DNA of 64,000 bases from Halomonas sp. (GCF_017983445.1 NZ_JAGOBJ010000003.1:186001-250000), one strand, 5' to 3'; positions 8,315 to 17,647 are shown, counted from the first letter of the stretch. The notes: a model not told the origin generated them from the letters alone. Translations and numbers: made by a program.

Positions 8315-9217
8315 ATGCAGATAAGTCCTTACCAACGCGGTCCTTACCAACGCGGTCTGCTCATGGTGATACTGGGCGTGGTGTTTCTCAGCTTTGATGG
8401 CCTGCTGATCCGCCTGGCGGATACCGATGGGTGGACCATCGTGTTTTGGCGCGGCTTTTTAATGTTCTGCGTGCTGGTGCTGTTGTGCCTTGTAGGCAAC
8501 CGGCTGGTCGGGCTGCGCGCCAATCCATTCTCATCGCTGGTCTCGGCGCTACTTTTAGGCCTGATTTCGGCGCTCTTCGTACTCGCGGTGATGAACGCAA
8601 GCGTCGCTAACGTGGTAGTGATTCTTAGCACAGCGCCTCTGTTCGCGGCGCTGTTTTCGCGGGTTTTCCTCAAAGAGCGTGTTGCCTTGCGAACGCTGGT
8701 GGCGATTGTCATCTGCATGCTGGGCATGAGCTTGGTCTTTATGGGCGAGGGCGCCACGGGGATGCTGGTGGGCAACTTGTATGCCCTGGCTGCGGCGCTG
8801 GCGATCGGGGGCAATTTAACGGTGCTGCGCCGCTATCCAGATATTGACCGTATTGTGGTGATTGCCAGCGGGGGCTTGCTTTCGGCGGCCATCGCGCTGC
8901 CTTTGGCTGCGCCGTTTTCGTTGGATGCTCCGCGCTACAGCGTACTCGCTGTGATGGGGCTTATCCAGATGCCGCTGGCCACCGTACTGATCAACAACGC
9001 TACTCGCTATCTACCGTCGACCGAGGTGGCGCTTTTCTACCTAGTGGAAACGGCGTTGGGCACGTTATGGGTGTGGTGGTGGTTGGGCGAGGAGCCTACG
9101 GCTTCGACGCTGGCGGGTGGGGTAGTGGTGATTACTGTGCTGGTGGCGCATGCGGGGATTGGCCTGCACCGGGAAAGGCAGCGTTTGCGGCTGTATCCGG
9201 GGTTTGTGGGGAAGTAG
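8315..9217 (+). CDS. EamA/DMT family transporter
   Basis: A 300-aa drug/metabolite-transporter superfamily protein with ten predicted membrane helices arranged as two EamA repeats. Such proteins export amino acids or metabolites; the substrate here is unknown. CGGGAG lies 8 nt before the ATG at 8315. Codons 5-14 contain an exact 15-bp tandem duplication (8326-8340, 8341-8355) coding for a repeated PYQRG just before the first helix. The gene sits alone between a terminator and a repeat-rich spacer. Confidence 0.82.
   Translation: MQISPYQRGPYQRGLLMVILGVVFLSFDGLLIRLADTDGWTIVFWRGFLMFCVLVLLCLVGNRLVGLRANPFSSLVSALLLGLISALFVLAVMNASVANVVVILSTAPLFAALFSRVFLKERVALRTLVAIVICMLGMSLVFMGEGATGMLVGNLYALAAALAIGGNLTVLRRYPDIDRIVVIASGGLLSAAIALPLAAPFSLDAPRYSVLAVMGLIQMPLATVLINNATRYLPSTEVALFYLVETALGTLWVWWWLGEEPTASTLAGGVVVITVLVAHAGIGLHRERQRLRLYPGFVGK
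8326..8355 (+). repeat. 15-bp tandem duplication in the EamA gene
   Basis: TCCTTACCAACGCGG occurs twice head to tail, in frame, in the cytoplasmic N-terminal leader of the transporter. Confidence 0.95.
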
Positions 9218-9229
9218 GTCATCGGTAAA

Positions 9230-9425
9230 CTCGATTATCGGTGCAGGGAGGTCGGACGCAAGCAACCCTGCGCGAAGGCGCCGTAAATACTTCCCTGTAG
9301 GCTACTTTCGCCATCTGACCGCCATGGATGGCGGGAATGCCGAAAACGCAGGAGCTTTTTTTTGCCATGGCGAAAGACCCTCGCTACGGGTTGCTTCCAT
9401 CCTCGCTCACTGGCGTAGCGAGCTT
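9230..9425. repeat. Structured intergenic repeat-like element
   Basis: Non-coding spacer with several dyads: CCGCCAT-GG-ATGGCGG at 9319-9334 and CTCGCTACG (9380-9388) / CGTAGCGAG (9414-9422). The composition resembles degenerate interspersed palindromic repeats that I recall from halomonads and pseudomonads. Whether it is truly repeated in this genome cannot be tested within one window. Confidence 0.4.
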
Positions 9426-9442
9426 TCTTAAAAATTTTCTCA

Positions 9443-9470
9443 ACAAAAAGCCCGCTGGTCAGGCGGGCTG
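9443..9470 (-). terminator. Terminator of the dgc-etf operon
   Basis: Stem AGCCCGC (9449-9455) / GCGGGCT (9463-9469). Read on the minus strand it is followed by TTTTTG, matching the end of etfB. Confidence 0.8.
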
Positions 9471-9500
9471 AAAAGTAACATTACCAGAAGCAACCATTAC

Positions 9501-10325
9501 CTAACGCAGTACCCCTTCCTCCTTGAGCAGTTTGAAGATCGCCTCGGCGCCCTGTTCCGGTGTGACGTCAGTCAGCGTTTGCCCGCCGCCGCCATCGGCC
9601 TTGGCCGCCGCGGCTTTGAAGCGGTCGCGTGCCGAGGAGGCCTTGACGATCTTGAGCCGCTTGGGACGTTTGCGCGCTGGCTGGATGTGCCATGCTCCCA
9701 GCGCTTCGTCGATCGAGCTGGGTTCTAGGTGAATAGCTAGCTCGCCACGTTTGGCCGGGCCGAAGGCGCTCTGACGCGCGGGGGGCGCGCTGCTATCTAC
9801 GGTGGCAATGGCGGGTAGGCGAACGCGCAGACGCCGGCGCTTGCCGCGGGGGAGGGCCTGAAGCACTACCGCCATGCCCTGCTCGATTTTCTCGATTGCG
9901 GCCAGGCCGGTAATGATCGGCCAGCCCAGCGCCTCGGCCAACAGGTAAGGCGTTATACCCGAGGCCTCGCCGGTTTCGGCGCGGGTGCCGGTCAGCACCA
10001 GCTGCGGGGCACTGGCACGCAGCGCTTTGGTCAGCGCAGGTACCACATCGGCCTGGGGCTTCTGTGCGATCAAGCCGACAGAGTCGATGCCCATGCCAAG
10101 ATAGCCGCGGATGGCCTCTTCGTTCTCACTATCCTGCTGGCCTGCATGCAGCAGGCTGACTGAGGCATTTTGCAGGGTCAGGGCCATTTCCACGGCGCGG
10201 GCGTCCTGATCCGCACGGCGCGCTCGCGCAGTCAGCGGGTGGCGACCTATTGATACCAGCACGGTAACGCTCAACCCGCTGGCTTTTGAATGACTGGCAC
10301 TTGTGTTACTGACATCATGCGGCAT
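9501..10325 (-). CDS. etfB: Electron transfer flavoprotein beta-type subunit
   Basis: Small subunit of an ETF dedicated to dimethylglycine oxidation, expected to take electrons from DgcA/DgcB together with the alpha subunit next to it. The 274-aa protein has the ETF beta core (TGTRAETGEASGITPYLLAEALGW, split here by the family: TGTRAETG near 152, then the AEALGWP segment). The ATG at 10325 has AGGAG 7 nt upstream and overlaps the etfA stop by 11 bp, implying translational coupling; a GTG lies one codon earlier. Residues after 190 are rich in Arg/Lys and end in an acidic helix. Corresponds in position to the P. aeruginosa gene after the PA5400 ETF gene. Confidence 0.82.
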   Translation of the reverse strand: MPHDVSNTSASHSKASGLSVTVLVSIGRHPLTARARRADQDARAVEMALTLQNASVSLLHAGQQDSENEEAIRGYLGMGIDSVGLIAQKPQADVVPALTKALRASAPQLVLTGTRAETGEASGITPYLLAEALGWPIITGLAAIEKIEQGMAVVLQALPRGKRRRLRVRLPAIATVDSSAPPARQSAFGPAKRGELAIHLEPSSIDEALGAWHIQPARKRPKRLKIVKASSARDRFKAAAAKADGGGGQTLTDVTPEQGAEAIFKLLKEEGVLR

Positions 10326-11592
10326 CACGGTTCTCCTGCTGTTCAGCGCGATACTGCTCGACGCGTTTCACTAGTGCGGCGAGCACGGCGCTGGCATCGC
10401 CGATCACAGCCAGATCAGCGCGCTTGACCATGTCGCAGCCTTCATCAAGGTTGACTGCTACTACTTTCTCGCAGCTCTGAATACCCTGCAGGTGCTGGAT
10501 GGCGCCGGAAATTCCTACCGCCACGTAAACACGTGCAGATACCCAGGTGCCGGTGGCGCCTACCTGGCGATCCCGCGGCATAAAGCCGTCGTCCACCGCC
10601 ACGCGTGACGCGCCCTTGGTGGCGCCGAGAACTTCGGCAGCGTGGTGATAGCTGTCCCAATCCTTGACACCGTTACCGGCGGACAGAATGAATTCAGCTT
10701 CAGCGAGCGACACGCTGGCCGGGTCAACCGCCACTTCGCCCATATCCTCGATACGTCCGAGCACATCGGGAAGGCCTTGCGAAAGATTGATCGGCTCAGC
10801 CGCGTGCCGGGTTTCGCTGATCGGGTCGGCGCACTCGGCCAGGGCCAGCACGATACGGGGCAGGGTGCGGGTAATATCGTTTCTACCCGCCGCTCCGCGC
10901 GCGGTACAGTGCCAGCCGGTCGCGCTTTCAGCATCTGCCTCGACCTGCCAGACCTTAGCCGCCGGGCGTTCGCCAAGCCGTGCGGCAAGGCGCCGACCCA
11001 GCTCGCCGCCGACGCTTGAGTCGGGCAGCAGCCAGTAGCGGGGCGCCATTTCACGATCCACGCCCTGCAGGGTGGCAGCGCTAAGCTCCGGCAGATAGCC
11101 CGAGAAGCGCTCGCCTTCCAGATACATTAGCCGGTCAATACCTGCCTCGCCAAAGGCGGTTTCTTTATGTTCGCCAAAGACAATCGCCACCACGGCGCCG
11201 GGCTGTGCCGGGTCAGCGTCGGCCAACTGGCGAGCAAGCCCAAGTAAATCGCGGTCATGGGAGGAAAGGCGCCCGCCGGCCATATCGGGCACCACCGCGA
11301 CCATAAACGCTGGCGTATCGATAACGACTTGGCGCCGTGCGTCCTTGGCTTCTGCACTGCGTCCAGGCGCCTGCGCCTCCTGTTGGGCGCCACTGCGATC
11401 AATACGCCGGATGCCGTTGGGGCCGATGAACCCTACGATGTGAGGGTTGCGGCGCATCACGCCGTTAGGTCCCATCCATTCACTGGCGACTGCGCCGCCG
11501 CCCAATTCGGCCAGCACATCAAGGTGCTGCGGGTGCAGGCGGTTGCGGGCGATCCACTCCCTGCGGGGGTCGCGACGCACAGGTTCGCTCAT
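10315..11592 (-). CDS. etfA: Electron transfer flavoprotein alpha-type subunit
   Basis: Larger ETF subunit, binding FAD through its C-terminal domain (SAGNGVKDWDSYHHAAEVLGATKGAS region, then GATGTWVSARVYVAVGISGAIQH; each stretch is typical of ETF alpha). At 425 aa it is about 100 residues longer than classic ETF alpha, with an extra N-terminal segment ahead of the ETF domain. The ATG overlaps the dgcB stop by 4 bp and has a very strong GAGGAGG inside dgcB. With EtfB it probably carries electrons from dimethylglycine demethylation to the respiratory quinone pool. The homologous gene in P. aeruginosa (PA5400) sits in the same place. Confidence 0.85.
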   Translation of the reverse strand: MSEPVRRDPRREWIARNRLHPQHLDVLAELGGGAVASEWMGPNGVMRRNPHIVGFIGPNGIRRIDRSGAQQEAQAPGRSAEAKDARRQVVIDTPAFMVAVVPDMAGGRLSSHDRDLLGLARQLADADPAQPGAVVAIVFGEHKETAFGEAGIDRLMYLEGERFSGYLPELSAATLQGVDREMAPRYWLLPDSSVGGELGRRLAARLGERPAAKVWQVEADAESATGWHCTARGAAGRNDITRTLPRIVLALAECADPISETRHAAEPINLSQGLPDVLGRIEDMGEVAVDPASVSLAEAEFILSAGNGVKDWDSYHHAAEVLGATKGASRVAVDDGFMPRDRQVGATGTWVSARVYVAVGISGAIQHLQGIQSCEKVVAVNLDEGCDMVKRADLAVIGDASAVLAALVKRVEQYRAEQQENRDAA

Positions 11593-13610
11593 GGCGTTAC
11601 CTCCTCGATGGTGCGCGGTGCTGCTGGCGTGGACTTGCTTTGAGTCGCCTTTTCGTCAGGCGTTTTGATGATCAACGCATCGGCGACCAGTTCGGCGATA
11701 TCCTTGATATCAGCGCGGGGCTCCACAACGCCTTCAAGCATGGCGGTACACTGCGGGCAGCCCACCGCAACCAGGTCAGCACCCGTTTCGCGAACATCTT
11801 CCATACGCATATCGGGGATACGCTGTTTGCCGGGGATATCGGTGATCGGTGCGCCGCCACCACCGCCGCAGCAGCGCGAGCGGTAGCCGGAGCGGGCCAT
11901 CTCTTTCACTTCGATGCCGAGTGCACGGAGTACGTCCCTCGGTGCCTCGTACTCGCCGTTGTAGCGGCCGAGATAACACGGATCGTGATAGGTTACGCTG
12001 CCGCCTTTCCAGGCCTTGAAGGTGAGTTTGCCCGCAACCACCAGCTCGTTGATATAGGTGCTGTGGTGCTGCACATGATAATCAGCGGGCGTCTCCGGCG
12101 TTCCCAGGTCCCCATACTCGTTTTTCAGCACGTGGAAGCTGTGCGGGTCGCAAGTGACGATGCGCGAAAAGCGATACTGGGCAAGCGTTTTGATGTTGCG
12201 CTTGGCTAGGCTCTGGAAGGTGGCCTCATCGCCCAGGCGCCTTGCCACGTCGCCGCTGTCGCGCTCCTCTGTGCCTAGCACGGCAAAGTCGACGTTCGCA
12301 GCACGCAGCACGCTGATAAAGGCGCGCAGGGTGCGTTGGTTGCGCATATCAAACACGCCGTCGCCCAGCCACAGCAGTACTTCGGCTTCGCGCTTGTCGG
12401 CCATCAGCGGCAGGTTCAAATCCGCCGCCCAATGCAGGCGCGAGTCAGGATCAAAGCCGCCGGGGTTATCCGTGGCAATCAGGTTATCCAGTACTTCGGC
12501 GCCCTTGTTAGGTGTGTTGCCGTGCTCCAGGGTCAGAAAGCGGCGCATGTCGACGATGGCATCGACATGCTCGATCATCATCGGACACTCTTCCACGCAG
12601 GCGCGGCAGGTGGTGCACGACCACAGCGTTTCGGCATCGACCAGCGCGCCGCCCGCACGGTTCACAATCGGCCCGTGAGGCGTACCAGCATGCTCACCCA
12701 CCGGCTTGCCGGGATAGGGGGAGCCTACATAGTGGGCGTCGGTGCCGCCAGCCATGCCGACCACCATATCCTGAATCAGCTTCTTGGGGTTGAGCGGCTG
12801 GCCGGCGGCAAAGGCCGGACAAACGGCTTCACAGCGCCCGCACTGGACGCAGGCATCAAAACCCAGCAGCTGATTCCAGGTGAAGTCGGCCGGCACTTCG
12901 ACGCCCAGCTTTGTCCGGTCGTCATCAAGCGCCAGCGGTTTGAGGCCGGTTGAGCGGTGTTCCCCGCCAGCGCGGTTGGAAAAACGCTCCGGGCGACGAT
13001 GGAAGGCCAGATGCAGGGCGCCGGCAAAGGCGTGCTTCATCGGCCCACCCCAGGTCATGCCGAAGAACATCTCGCCCAGGCCCCAGACGATGACCGCGGC
13101 CAGCACTAAGGCAGCGATCCAGCCTAAGCCTTCCTGGAAAACGCCTTCCGGCAGAATACCCGCGGTGGGCAGGGTGACTATGAACATACCGATCGAGAAC
13201 GCCATCAGGCTCTTGGGCAGACGCATCCACGGGCCCTTAGAGAGCCGTGAGGGCGGCGGGCTGCGCCGCTTGGCGACCAGCAGGCTGCCGATGAACATGC
13301 TGGTGGTAGCGGCCAGCAGTACCCAGGCAAGAATGGCGCTGTCCAGGCCAAAGCCGTGGACCACGATAGCCAATAACGCGGCCAGCACAAAGCCGCCGGC
13401 AGTGGCCACGTGGGTGTGGGAAATGTACTTGTCCCGCTCGACGACGTGATGCAGGTCGACCAGATAGCGCCGAGGAACCTGCATCAACCCTTTGATGACG
13501 GGAACGGAAGAGGGGCGCCCCTGGCGCCACAGGCGCACCCGGCGCACGGCACCGATGGCGGCAAGCGCGAGCGCAGAAAACAGTAGGATCGGCAGAAGGG
13601 TATCGAGCAT
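11589..13610 (-). CDS. dgcB: Dimethylglycine catabolism iron-sulfur membrane protein
   Basis: Needed with DgcA for oxidative demethylation of dimethylglycine to sarcosine. From the ATG at 13610 the protein is 673 aa: membrane helices in the first 220 residues, two 4Fe-4S motifs (CVQCGRCEAVCP and CTTCRACVEECP), and a C-terminal cysteine-rich domain with HDPCYLGRYN and a CCGGGGG cluster, as in heterodisulfide-reductase-like proteins. A longer in-frame start at 13652 is less likely because GAGGAGAG lies just before 13610. The layout suggests a membrane-bound electron conduit between DgcA, the ETF and quinone. Overlaps etfA by 4 bp. Confidence 0.9.
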   Translation of the reverse strand: MLDTLLPILLFSALALAAIGAVRRVRLWRQGRPSSVPVIKGLMQVPRRYLVDLHHVVERDKYISHTHVATAGGFVLAALLAIVVHGFGLDSAILAWVLLAATTSMFIGSLLVAKRRSPPPSRLSKGPWMRLPKSLMAFSIGMFIVTLPTAGILPEGVFQEGLGWIAALVLAAVIVWGLGEMFFGMTWGGPMKHAFAGALHLAFHRRPERFSNRAGGEHRSTGLKPLALDDDRTKLGVEVPADFTWNQLLGFDACVQCGRCEAVCPAFAAGQPLNPKKLIQDMVVGMAGGTDAHYVGSPYPGKPVGEHAGTPHGPIVNRAGGALVDAETLWSCTTCRACVEECPMMIEHVDAIVDMRRFLTLEHGNTPNKGAEVLDNLIATDNPGGFDPDSRLHWAADLNLPLMADKREAEVLLWLGDGVFDMRNQRTLRAFISVLRAANVDFAVLGTEERDSGDVARRLGDEATFQSLAKRNIKTLAQYRFSRIVTCDPHSFHVLKNEYGDLGTPETPADYHVQHHSTYINELVVAGKLTFKAWKGGSVTYHDPCYLGRYNGEYEAPRDVLRALGIEVKEMARSGYRSRCCGGGGGAPITDIPGKQRIPDMRMEDVRETGADLVAVGCPQCTAMLEGVVEPRADIKDIAELVADALIIKTPDEKATQSKSTPAAPRTIEEVTP

Positions 13611-13644
13611 GGCGTCTCTCCTCTCAGAGACACCGTAAGTACAA

Positions 13645-13674
13645 AACGTCATGAGCCGGATGGCCCATGACGTT
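13645..13674 (-). terminator. Intercistronic hairpin between dgcA and dgcB
   Basis: AACGTCATG (13645-13653) / CATGACGTT (13666-13674) with further inner pairing GCC/GGC. On the minus strand it is followed by TTGTAC, not a clear U tract. It could be a partial terminator or an mRNA stabiliser that adjusts DgcA relative to DgcB. Confidence 0.55.
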
Positions 13675-13692
13675 CAGCTTACAGCGTTATTG

Positions 13693-15765
13693 TCAGAAGT
13701 CCTTGCAAAGCCGCAGCGCGTCATAGATGGCGGCGTGCGTATTGCGTGGCGCAGTGCAGTCGCCCAGGCGGAATAGGGCAAACCCCTCACCGCCGTCCGT
13801 CAGGCAGGGCTGAGGCTTGATTGCGTAGAGCGCTTCGATATCGGTCTGGCCCTTGTTGCGCGAACGCTCCTTGAGGCTGTAATAGAGGGCTTCATCCGGG
13901 CGCACGCCGTTTTCGACCACCACCTGATCCACCACCCGCTCTTCGAGCGCACCGGTGTACTCGTTCTCAAGCACTGCGACCAGTAAGTCGCCCTCGCGGT
14001 AGACCTTATGCAGGGCGAGATCCGAGGTCATGATCACTTCTTTCTCGTACAGGCTGCGGTAGTAGGTCGGGAAGGTAGTGCCGCCTACCGCAGCTCCCGG
14101 CTTGATGTCATCGGTAACGATCTCGACCCGTGAGCCCTTGTCGGCCAGATAGTCCGCCGCTGAAACGCCGGAGAACTCGCAGATGGTGTCGAAGATCAGT
14201 ACGTTCTTACCCGGTGCCACGGTGCCATTGAGGATGTCCCAGGTGCTGACCACCAGGCTCTTGTCGGTATCCGCGTCATAGCCCCACTCCGGTACCTGGG
14301 AGAGAAACGGCTGGCCGCCGGTGGCTAAAATCACCACATCCGGGCGCAGGTCTTGGATAGTCGCCTCATCGGCCTTGGTACCCAGGCGCTGATCCACCTC
14401 GAGACGGTTGAGCTCTAACTGATACCAGCGCGTGATACCGGCGATCTGGTCGCGCTGAGGTGCTTTGGATGCGATGGTGATCTGGCCACCGATCTGGTCA
14501 TTGGCTTCAAACAGCGTGACATCGTGGCCGCGCTCGGCGCAGACCCGTGCCGCTTCCATTCCCGCTGGGCCACCGCCCACAACCACCACCTTGCGTTTGG
14601 GGCCTTCGCTTTTTTCGATGATGTGCGGCAGGCCCATGTACTCGCGGGAGGTCGCGGCGTTCTGGATGCACAGCACGTCGAGCCCCTGATACTGGCGGTC
14701 GATGCAGTAGTTGGCGCCCACGCACTGCTTGATCTGGTCGATCTGGCCCATCTTGATCTTGGCGATCAGGTGCGGGTCGGCAATGTGGGCGCGGGTCATG
14801 CCGACCAGATCCACGTAGCCGCCTTCCAGAATCCGCTGGGCCTGGTTGGGGTCCTTGATGTTCTGGGCGTGAATGACCGGAACGTTAACCACTTCCTTGA
14901 TACCGGAGGCCAGGTGCAGGAAGGGCTCCGGCGGAAACGACATATTAGGAATGACGTTGGCCAGCGTATTGTGGGTATCGCAGCCCGAGCCCACCACGCC
15001 GAAGTAATCAACCATGCCGGTGGCATCGTAATACGCGGCGATCTTTTTCATGTCCTCGTGGGTCAGGCCATCCGGATGGAACTCGTCACCGGTGATACGC
15101 ATGCCCACCACGAAATCGTTGCCCACTTCAGCACGCACCGCCTTGAGCACTTCCATGCCAAAGCGCATGCGGTTCTCAAAGCTGCCGCCCCATTCGTCGG
15201 TACGCTTGTTGACGCGAGGACTCCAGAACTGATCGATCAGGTGCTGGTGCACGGCGGAAAGCTCAACGCCATCCAGCCCGCCTTCCTTCGCCCGGCGTGC
15301 CGCCTGGGTGAAGTCATAAATGATGCGGTGAATCTCTTCCACTTCGATGGTTTTGCAGGTCGAACGGTGAACCGGCTCACGAATACCCGACGGTGAAACC
15401 AGCGTCGACCAGTCGTGCCCATCCCAGCGCGAACGGCGCCCCATGTGGGTAATCTGGATCATGATCTTGCCGCCGTGCTTGTGCACGGCATCCGCCAGGT
15501 TCTGGAAGTGCGGAATGATGCGATCAGTCGACAGGTTGACCGAACTCCACCAGCCCTGGGGGCTGTCGATGGAAACAATCGACGAGCCACCACAGATGCA
15601 CAGGCCACAGCCGCCCTTGGCCTTCTCTTCGTAGTATTTGACGTAGCGATCCGTGGTCATGCCGCCGTCAGTGGCGTATACCTCGGCGTGCGCCGTGCTG
15701 ACCACGCGGTTGCGGATGGTCTGGCTGCCGATCTGGATTGGCTTGAACAGTGCTTCGAATGCCAT
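13693..15765 (-). CDS. dgcA: Dimethylglycine demethylase flavoprotein subunit
   Basis: Catalytic subunit for dimethylglycine to sarcosine. The 690-aa protein has the fold order of the 2,4-dienoyl-CoA reductase / trimethylamine dehydrogenase family: an FMN-binding TIM barrel (about 1-340), a cysteine cluster for a 4Fe-4S centre (CVGANYC ... VLCIQNAA, about 345-370), then an FAD/NAD-type Rossmann domain (VVVVGGGPAGMEAARVCAER, about 392-411). GAGGAGCG precedes the ATG. It is 11 bp downstream of the 177-aa gene and followed by dgcB after a hairpin. Identification rests on domain order and on the same gene order as P. aeruginosa PA5396-PA5400. Confidence 0.92.
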   Translation of the reverse strand: MAFEALFKPIQIGSQTIRNRVVSTAHAEVYATDGGMTTDRYVKYYEEKAKGGCGLCICGGSSIVSIDSPQGWWSSVNLSTDRIIPHFQNLADAVHKHGGKIMIQITHMGRRSRWDGHDWSTLVSPSGIREPVHRSTCKTIEVEEIHRIIYDFTQAARRAKEGGLDGVELSAVHQHLIDQFWSPRVNKRTDEWGGSFENRMRFGMEVLKAVRAEVGNDFVVGMRITGDEFHPDGLTHEDMKKIAAYYDATGMVDYFGVVGSGCDTHNTLANVIPNMSFPPEPFLHLASGIKEVVNVPVIHAQNIKDPNQAQRILEGGYVDLVGMTRAHIADPHLIAKIKMGQIDQIKQCVGANYCIDRQYQGLDVLCIQNAATSREYMGLPHIIEKSEGPKRKVVVVGGGPAGMEAARVCAERGHDVTLFEANDQIGGQITIASKAPQRDQIAGITRWYQLELNRLEVDQRLGTKADEATIQDLRPDVVILATGGQPFLSQVPEWGYDADTDKSLVVSTWDILNGTVAPGKNVLIFDTICEFSGVSAADYLADKGSRVEIVTDDIKPGAAVGGTTFPTYYRSLYEKEVIMTSDLALHKVYREGDLLVAVLENEYTGALEERVVDQVVVENGVRPDEALYYSLKERSRNKGQTDIEALYAIKPQPCLTDGGEGFALFRLGDCTAPRNTHAAIYDALRLCKDF

Positions 15766-15776
15766 GGCGACGCTCC

Positions 15777-16310
15777 TCAGTGCTTGGGCGTGACAACGAA
15801 CAGGCCGTGCTCACAGCCCTCTTCAGCGCCGCTTTGGGTCTGTTCGGCGACCGTGCGCATCTCGCTTCCCCGGGCCGCCAGAATCTGGTCCATGGCCCCC
15901 GCGAACCAGCCGGTGAACATGTATTCGATCTTGCGGTTCACCTTGCCCATTTGATAGACAAACGCGCTGTGCTCGAGGCGTACGCGGACGGTACCGGCGT
16001 CGAGGTCGATCTCTTCAGTAATGAACAGACCCCAGCCGCGCTGGGAGAGGCGCTTCATGTAGTGCTCGAACACGTCCACGCCTTCCAGGCCGTGGAGCTC
16101 GGCCTCTTTCTCGCACCAGTGCCAGGCGCTCTTGTAGCCCGCGTGATAGAGAATATCGGCATATTTTTCAGCACCCAGCGCCTCTTCAATGGCCACGTGG
16201 TTATTGACGAAGAAGTGGCGCGGTACGTACAGCATTGGCAGCGCGTCGGTCGTCCAGATACCGGTTTCGCTGTCAACGTCAATCGGGAGTTCGGGGGCGG
16301 TCGTGGTCAC
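15777..16310 (-). CDS. DUF5943/4VR-like protein of the dgc operon
   Basis: A 177-aa protein that accompanies dgcA in betaine-degrading bacteria (position of P. aeruginosa PA5397). It resembles the DUF5943 family and has a vinyl-4-reductase-like (V4R) small-molecule or heme-pocket look: residues about 60-170 contain WHWCEKEAELHGLEGVDVFE and a glycine-rich end. No signal peptide or membrane segment. Its role in dimethylglycine use is not established. It sits between the dipeptidase gene and dgcA on the same transcript. Confidence 0.7.
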   Translation of the reverse strand: MTTTAPELPIDVDSETGIWTTDALPMLYVPRHFFVNNHVAIEEALGAEKYADILYHAGYKSAWHWCEKEAELHGLEGVDVFEHYMKRLSQRGWGLFITEEIDLDAGTVRVRLEHSAFVYQMGKVNRKIEYMFTGWFAGAMDQILAARGSEMRTVAEQTQSGAEEGCEHGLFVVTPKH

Positions 16311-16388
16311 GGTCGTATTCCTTGCGCTTATAGTTGTTCAAAAACAAGTTTTCAAAACAGATGTTTAAAAGCCGTCGGGGCATTGAGC

Positions 16389-17366
16389 TTATTCGCCCCA
16401 TACATCCTTGAGGGTACGCACCCAGTTCTCGCCCATGATCTTTCTCACTTGGGACTCGCTCATGCCACGCTTCAAGAGCGCCTCGGTCAGATTGGGGAAC
16501 TCACCGATGGTACGGATGCCTTCCGGGTTGATGATCTTGCCGAAACTGGTCAGGCGACGGGCGTAGCCCTTATCATGGGTCAGCCACTCGAAGAAGTTCT
16601 GATCATGGCCCTGGGTGAAATCGGTACCGATACCGATGGCGTCCTCGCCCACGATGTTCATGATGTACTCAATCGCTTCACAGTAGTCATCGATGGTCGA
16701 ATCAACGCCCTTCTTGAGAAACGGGGTGAACATGGTCACGCCGACAAAGCCGCCGTGGTCGGCGATGAACTTGAGCTCTGCATCAGACTTGTTGCGCGGG
16801 TGCTCCTTGAGCCCGGAGGGCAGGCAGTGGGAGTAGCACACCGGCTTCTTGGATTCGAGAATGACTTCCTCGGATGTCTTGGCGCCCACGTGGGAAAGGT
16901 CGCACAGCATGCCCACGCGGTTCATTTCAGCGACGATCTCGCGGCCGAATCCGGAAAGGCCGCCATCACGTTCGTAACAACCGGTACCTACCAGATTCTG
17001 GGTGTTGTAGCACATCTGTACGATGCCCACGCCGAGCTGCTTGAATATCTCGACGTAGCCGATCTGGTCCTCGAAGGCATGGGCGTTCTGGAAGCCGAAA
17101 ATGATGCCGGTCTTGCCTTCTTCCTTGGCACGGGTGATGTCGGCGGTGGTGCGTACCGGGCGTACCAGATCGCTGCACTCTGCCATCAGTTTGTTGGAGG
17201 CTACGATGTTATCCACCGTCGCTTTGAACCCCTCCCAGACCGAGACGGTACAGTTGGCCGCGGTCAGGCCCCCTCGACGCATATCTTCAAGCAACTCACG
17301 GTTCCATTTGGCGATAATTAGGCCGTCAATGATGATGGCATCTTGGTGCAACTCAGCAGGGTTCAT
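16389..17366 (-). CDS. Membrane dipeptidase family (peptidase M19) protein
   Basis: A 325-aa zinc-dependent renal-dipeptidase-type amidohydrolase. Visible zinc-site segments are DGLI near residue 14, LCDLSHVGAKT near 158, and CYSHCLPSGLKEHPRN near 177; GIGTDFTQGHD follows near 240. It is the first gene of the dgc operon and matches PA5396 in P. aeruginosa, which is under GbdR control. A link to betaine breakdown is unclear; hydrolysis of a methylated dipeptide or related amide is only a guess. GGAG lies about 6 nt before the ATG. Confidence 0.8.
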   Translation of the reverse strand: MNPAELHQDAIIIDGLIIAKWNRELLEDMRRGGLTAANCTVSVWEGFKATVDNIVASNKLMAECSDLVRPVRTTADITRAKEEGKTGIIFGFQNAHAFEDQIGYVEIFKQLGVGIVQMCYNTQNLVGTGCYERDGGLSGFGREIVAEMNRVGMLCDLSHVGAKTSEEVILESKKPVCYSHCLPSGLKEHPRNKSDAELKFIADHGGFVGVTMFTPFLKKGVDSTIDDYCEAIEYIMNIVGEDAIGIGTDFTQGHDQNFFEWLTHDKGYARRLTSFGKIINPEGIRTIGEFPNLTEALLKRGMSESQVRKIMGENWVRTLKDVWGE

Positions 17367-17571
17367 AGCATGCTCCAGAATTGTTTATGTAGGGAGCATA
17401 GCTTTGTGATGGTGTCGATCTGCTCTTGGAAACGACGACGGAAATTCCAAAAGCGTCATCGTGTGAAAAGCACGTGCAGGAAACCTGGCGAGCAGCCTGG
17501 TTAAGCGGTACATAAGAAAGCAGGGGAGGCACAAAAGAAGGTGGCATGATATGGCAAAAGGCTTAACGAAA

Positions 17572-17596
17572 CAGAGCCGCCTTTTGGGCAGCTCTG
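17572..17596 (-). terminator. Probable terminator of gbdR
   Basis: CAGAGC (17572-17577) / GCTCTG (17591-17596) with inner GCC/GGC pairing around an A/T loop; on the minus strand it is followed by TTTCGTT. It separates gbdR from the downstream dipeptidase-dgc operon. Confidence 0.6.
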
Positions 17597-17647
17597 ATAT
17601 CAACGATTAATGCTGTATCAGTTAGTACTCTTTAAATTAGTACACTT

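Noticed and set aside
15750-17321. Long plus-strand open frame (523 codons) opposite dgcA, the DUF5943-like gene and the dipeptidase
   Set aside because: It is antisense to three well-recognised genes, has no family resemblance, and reflects high G+C codon bias.
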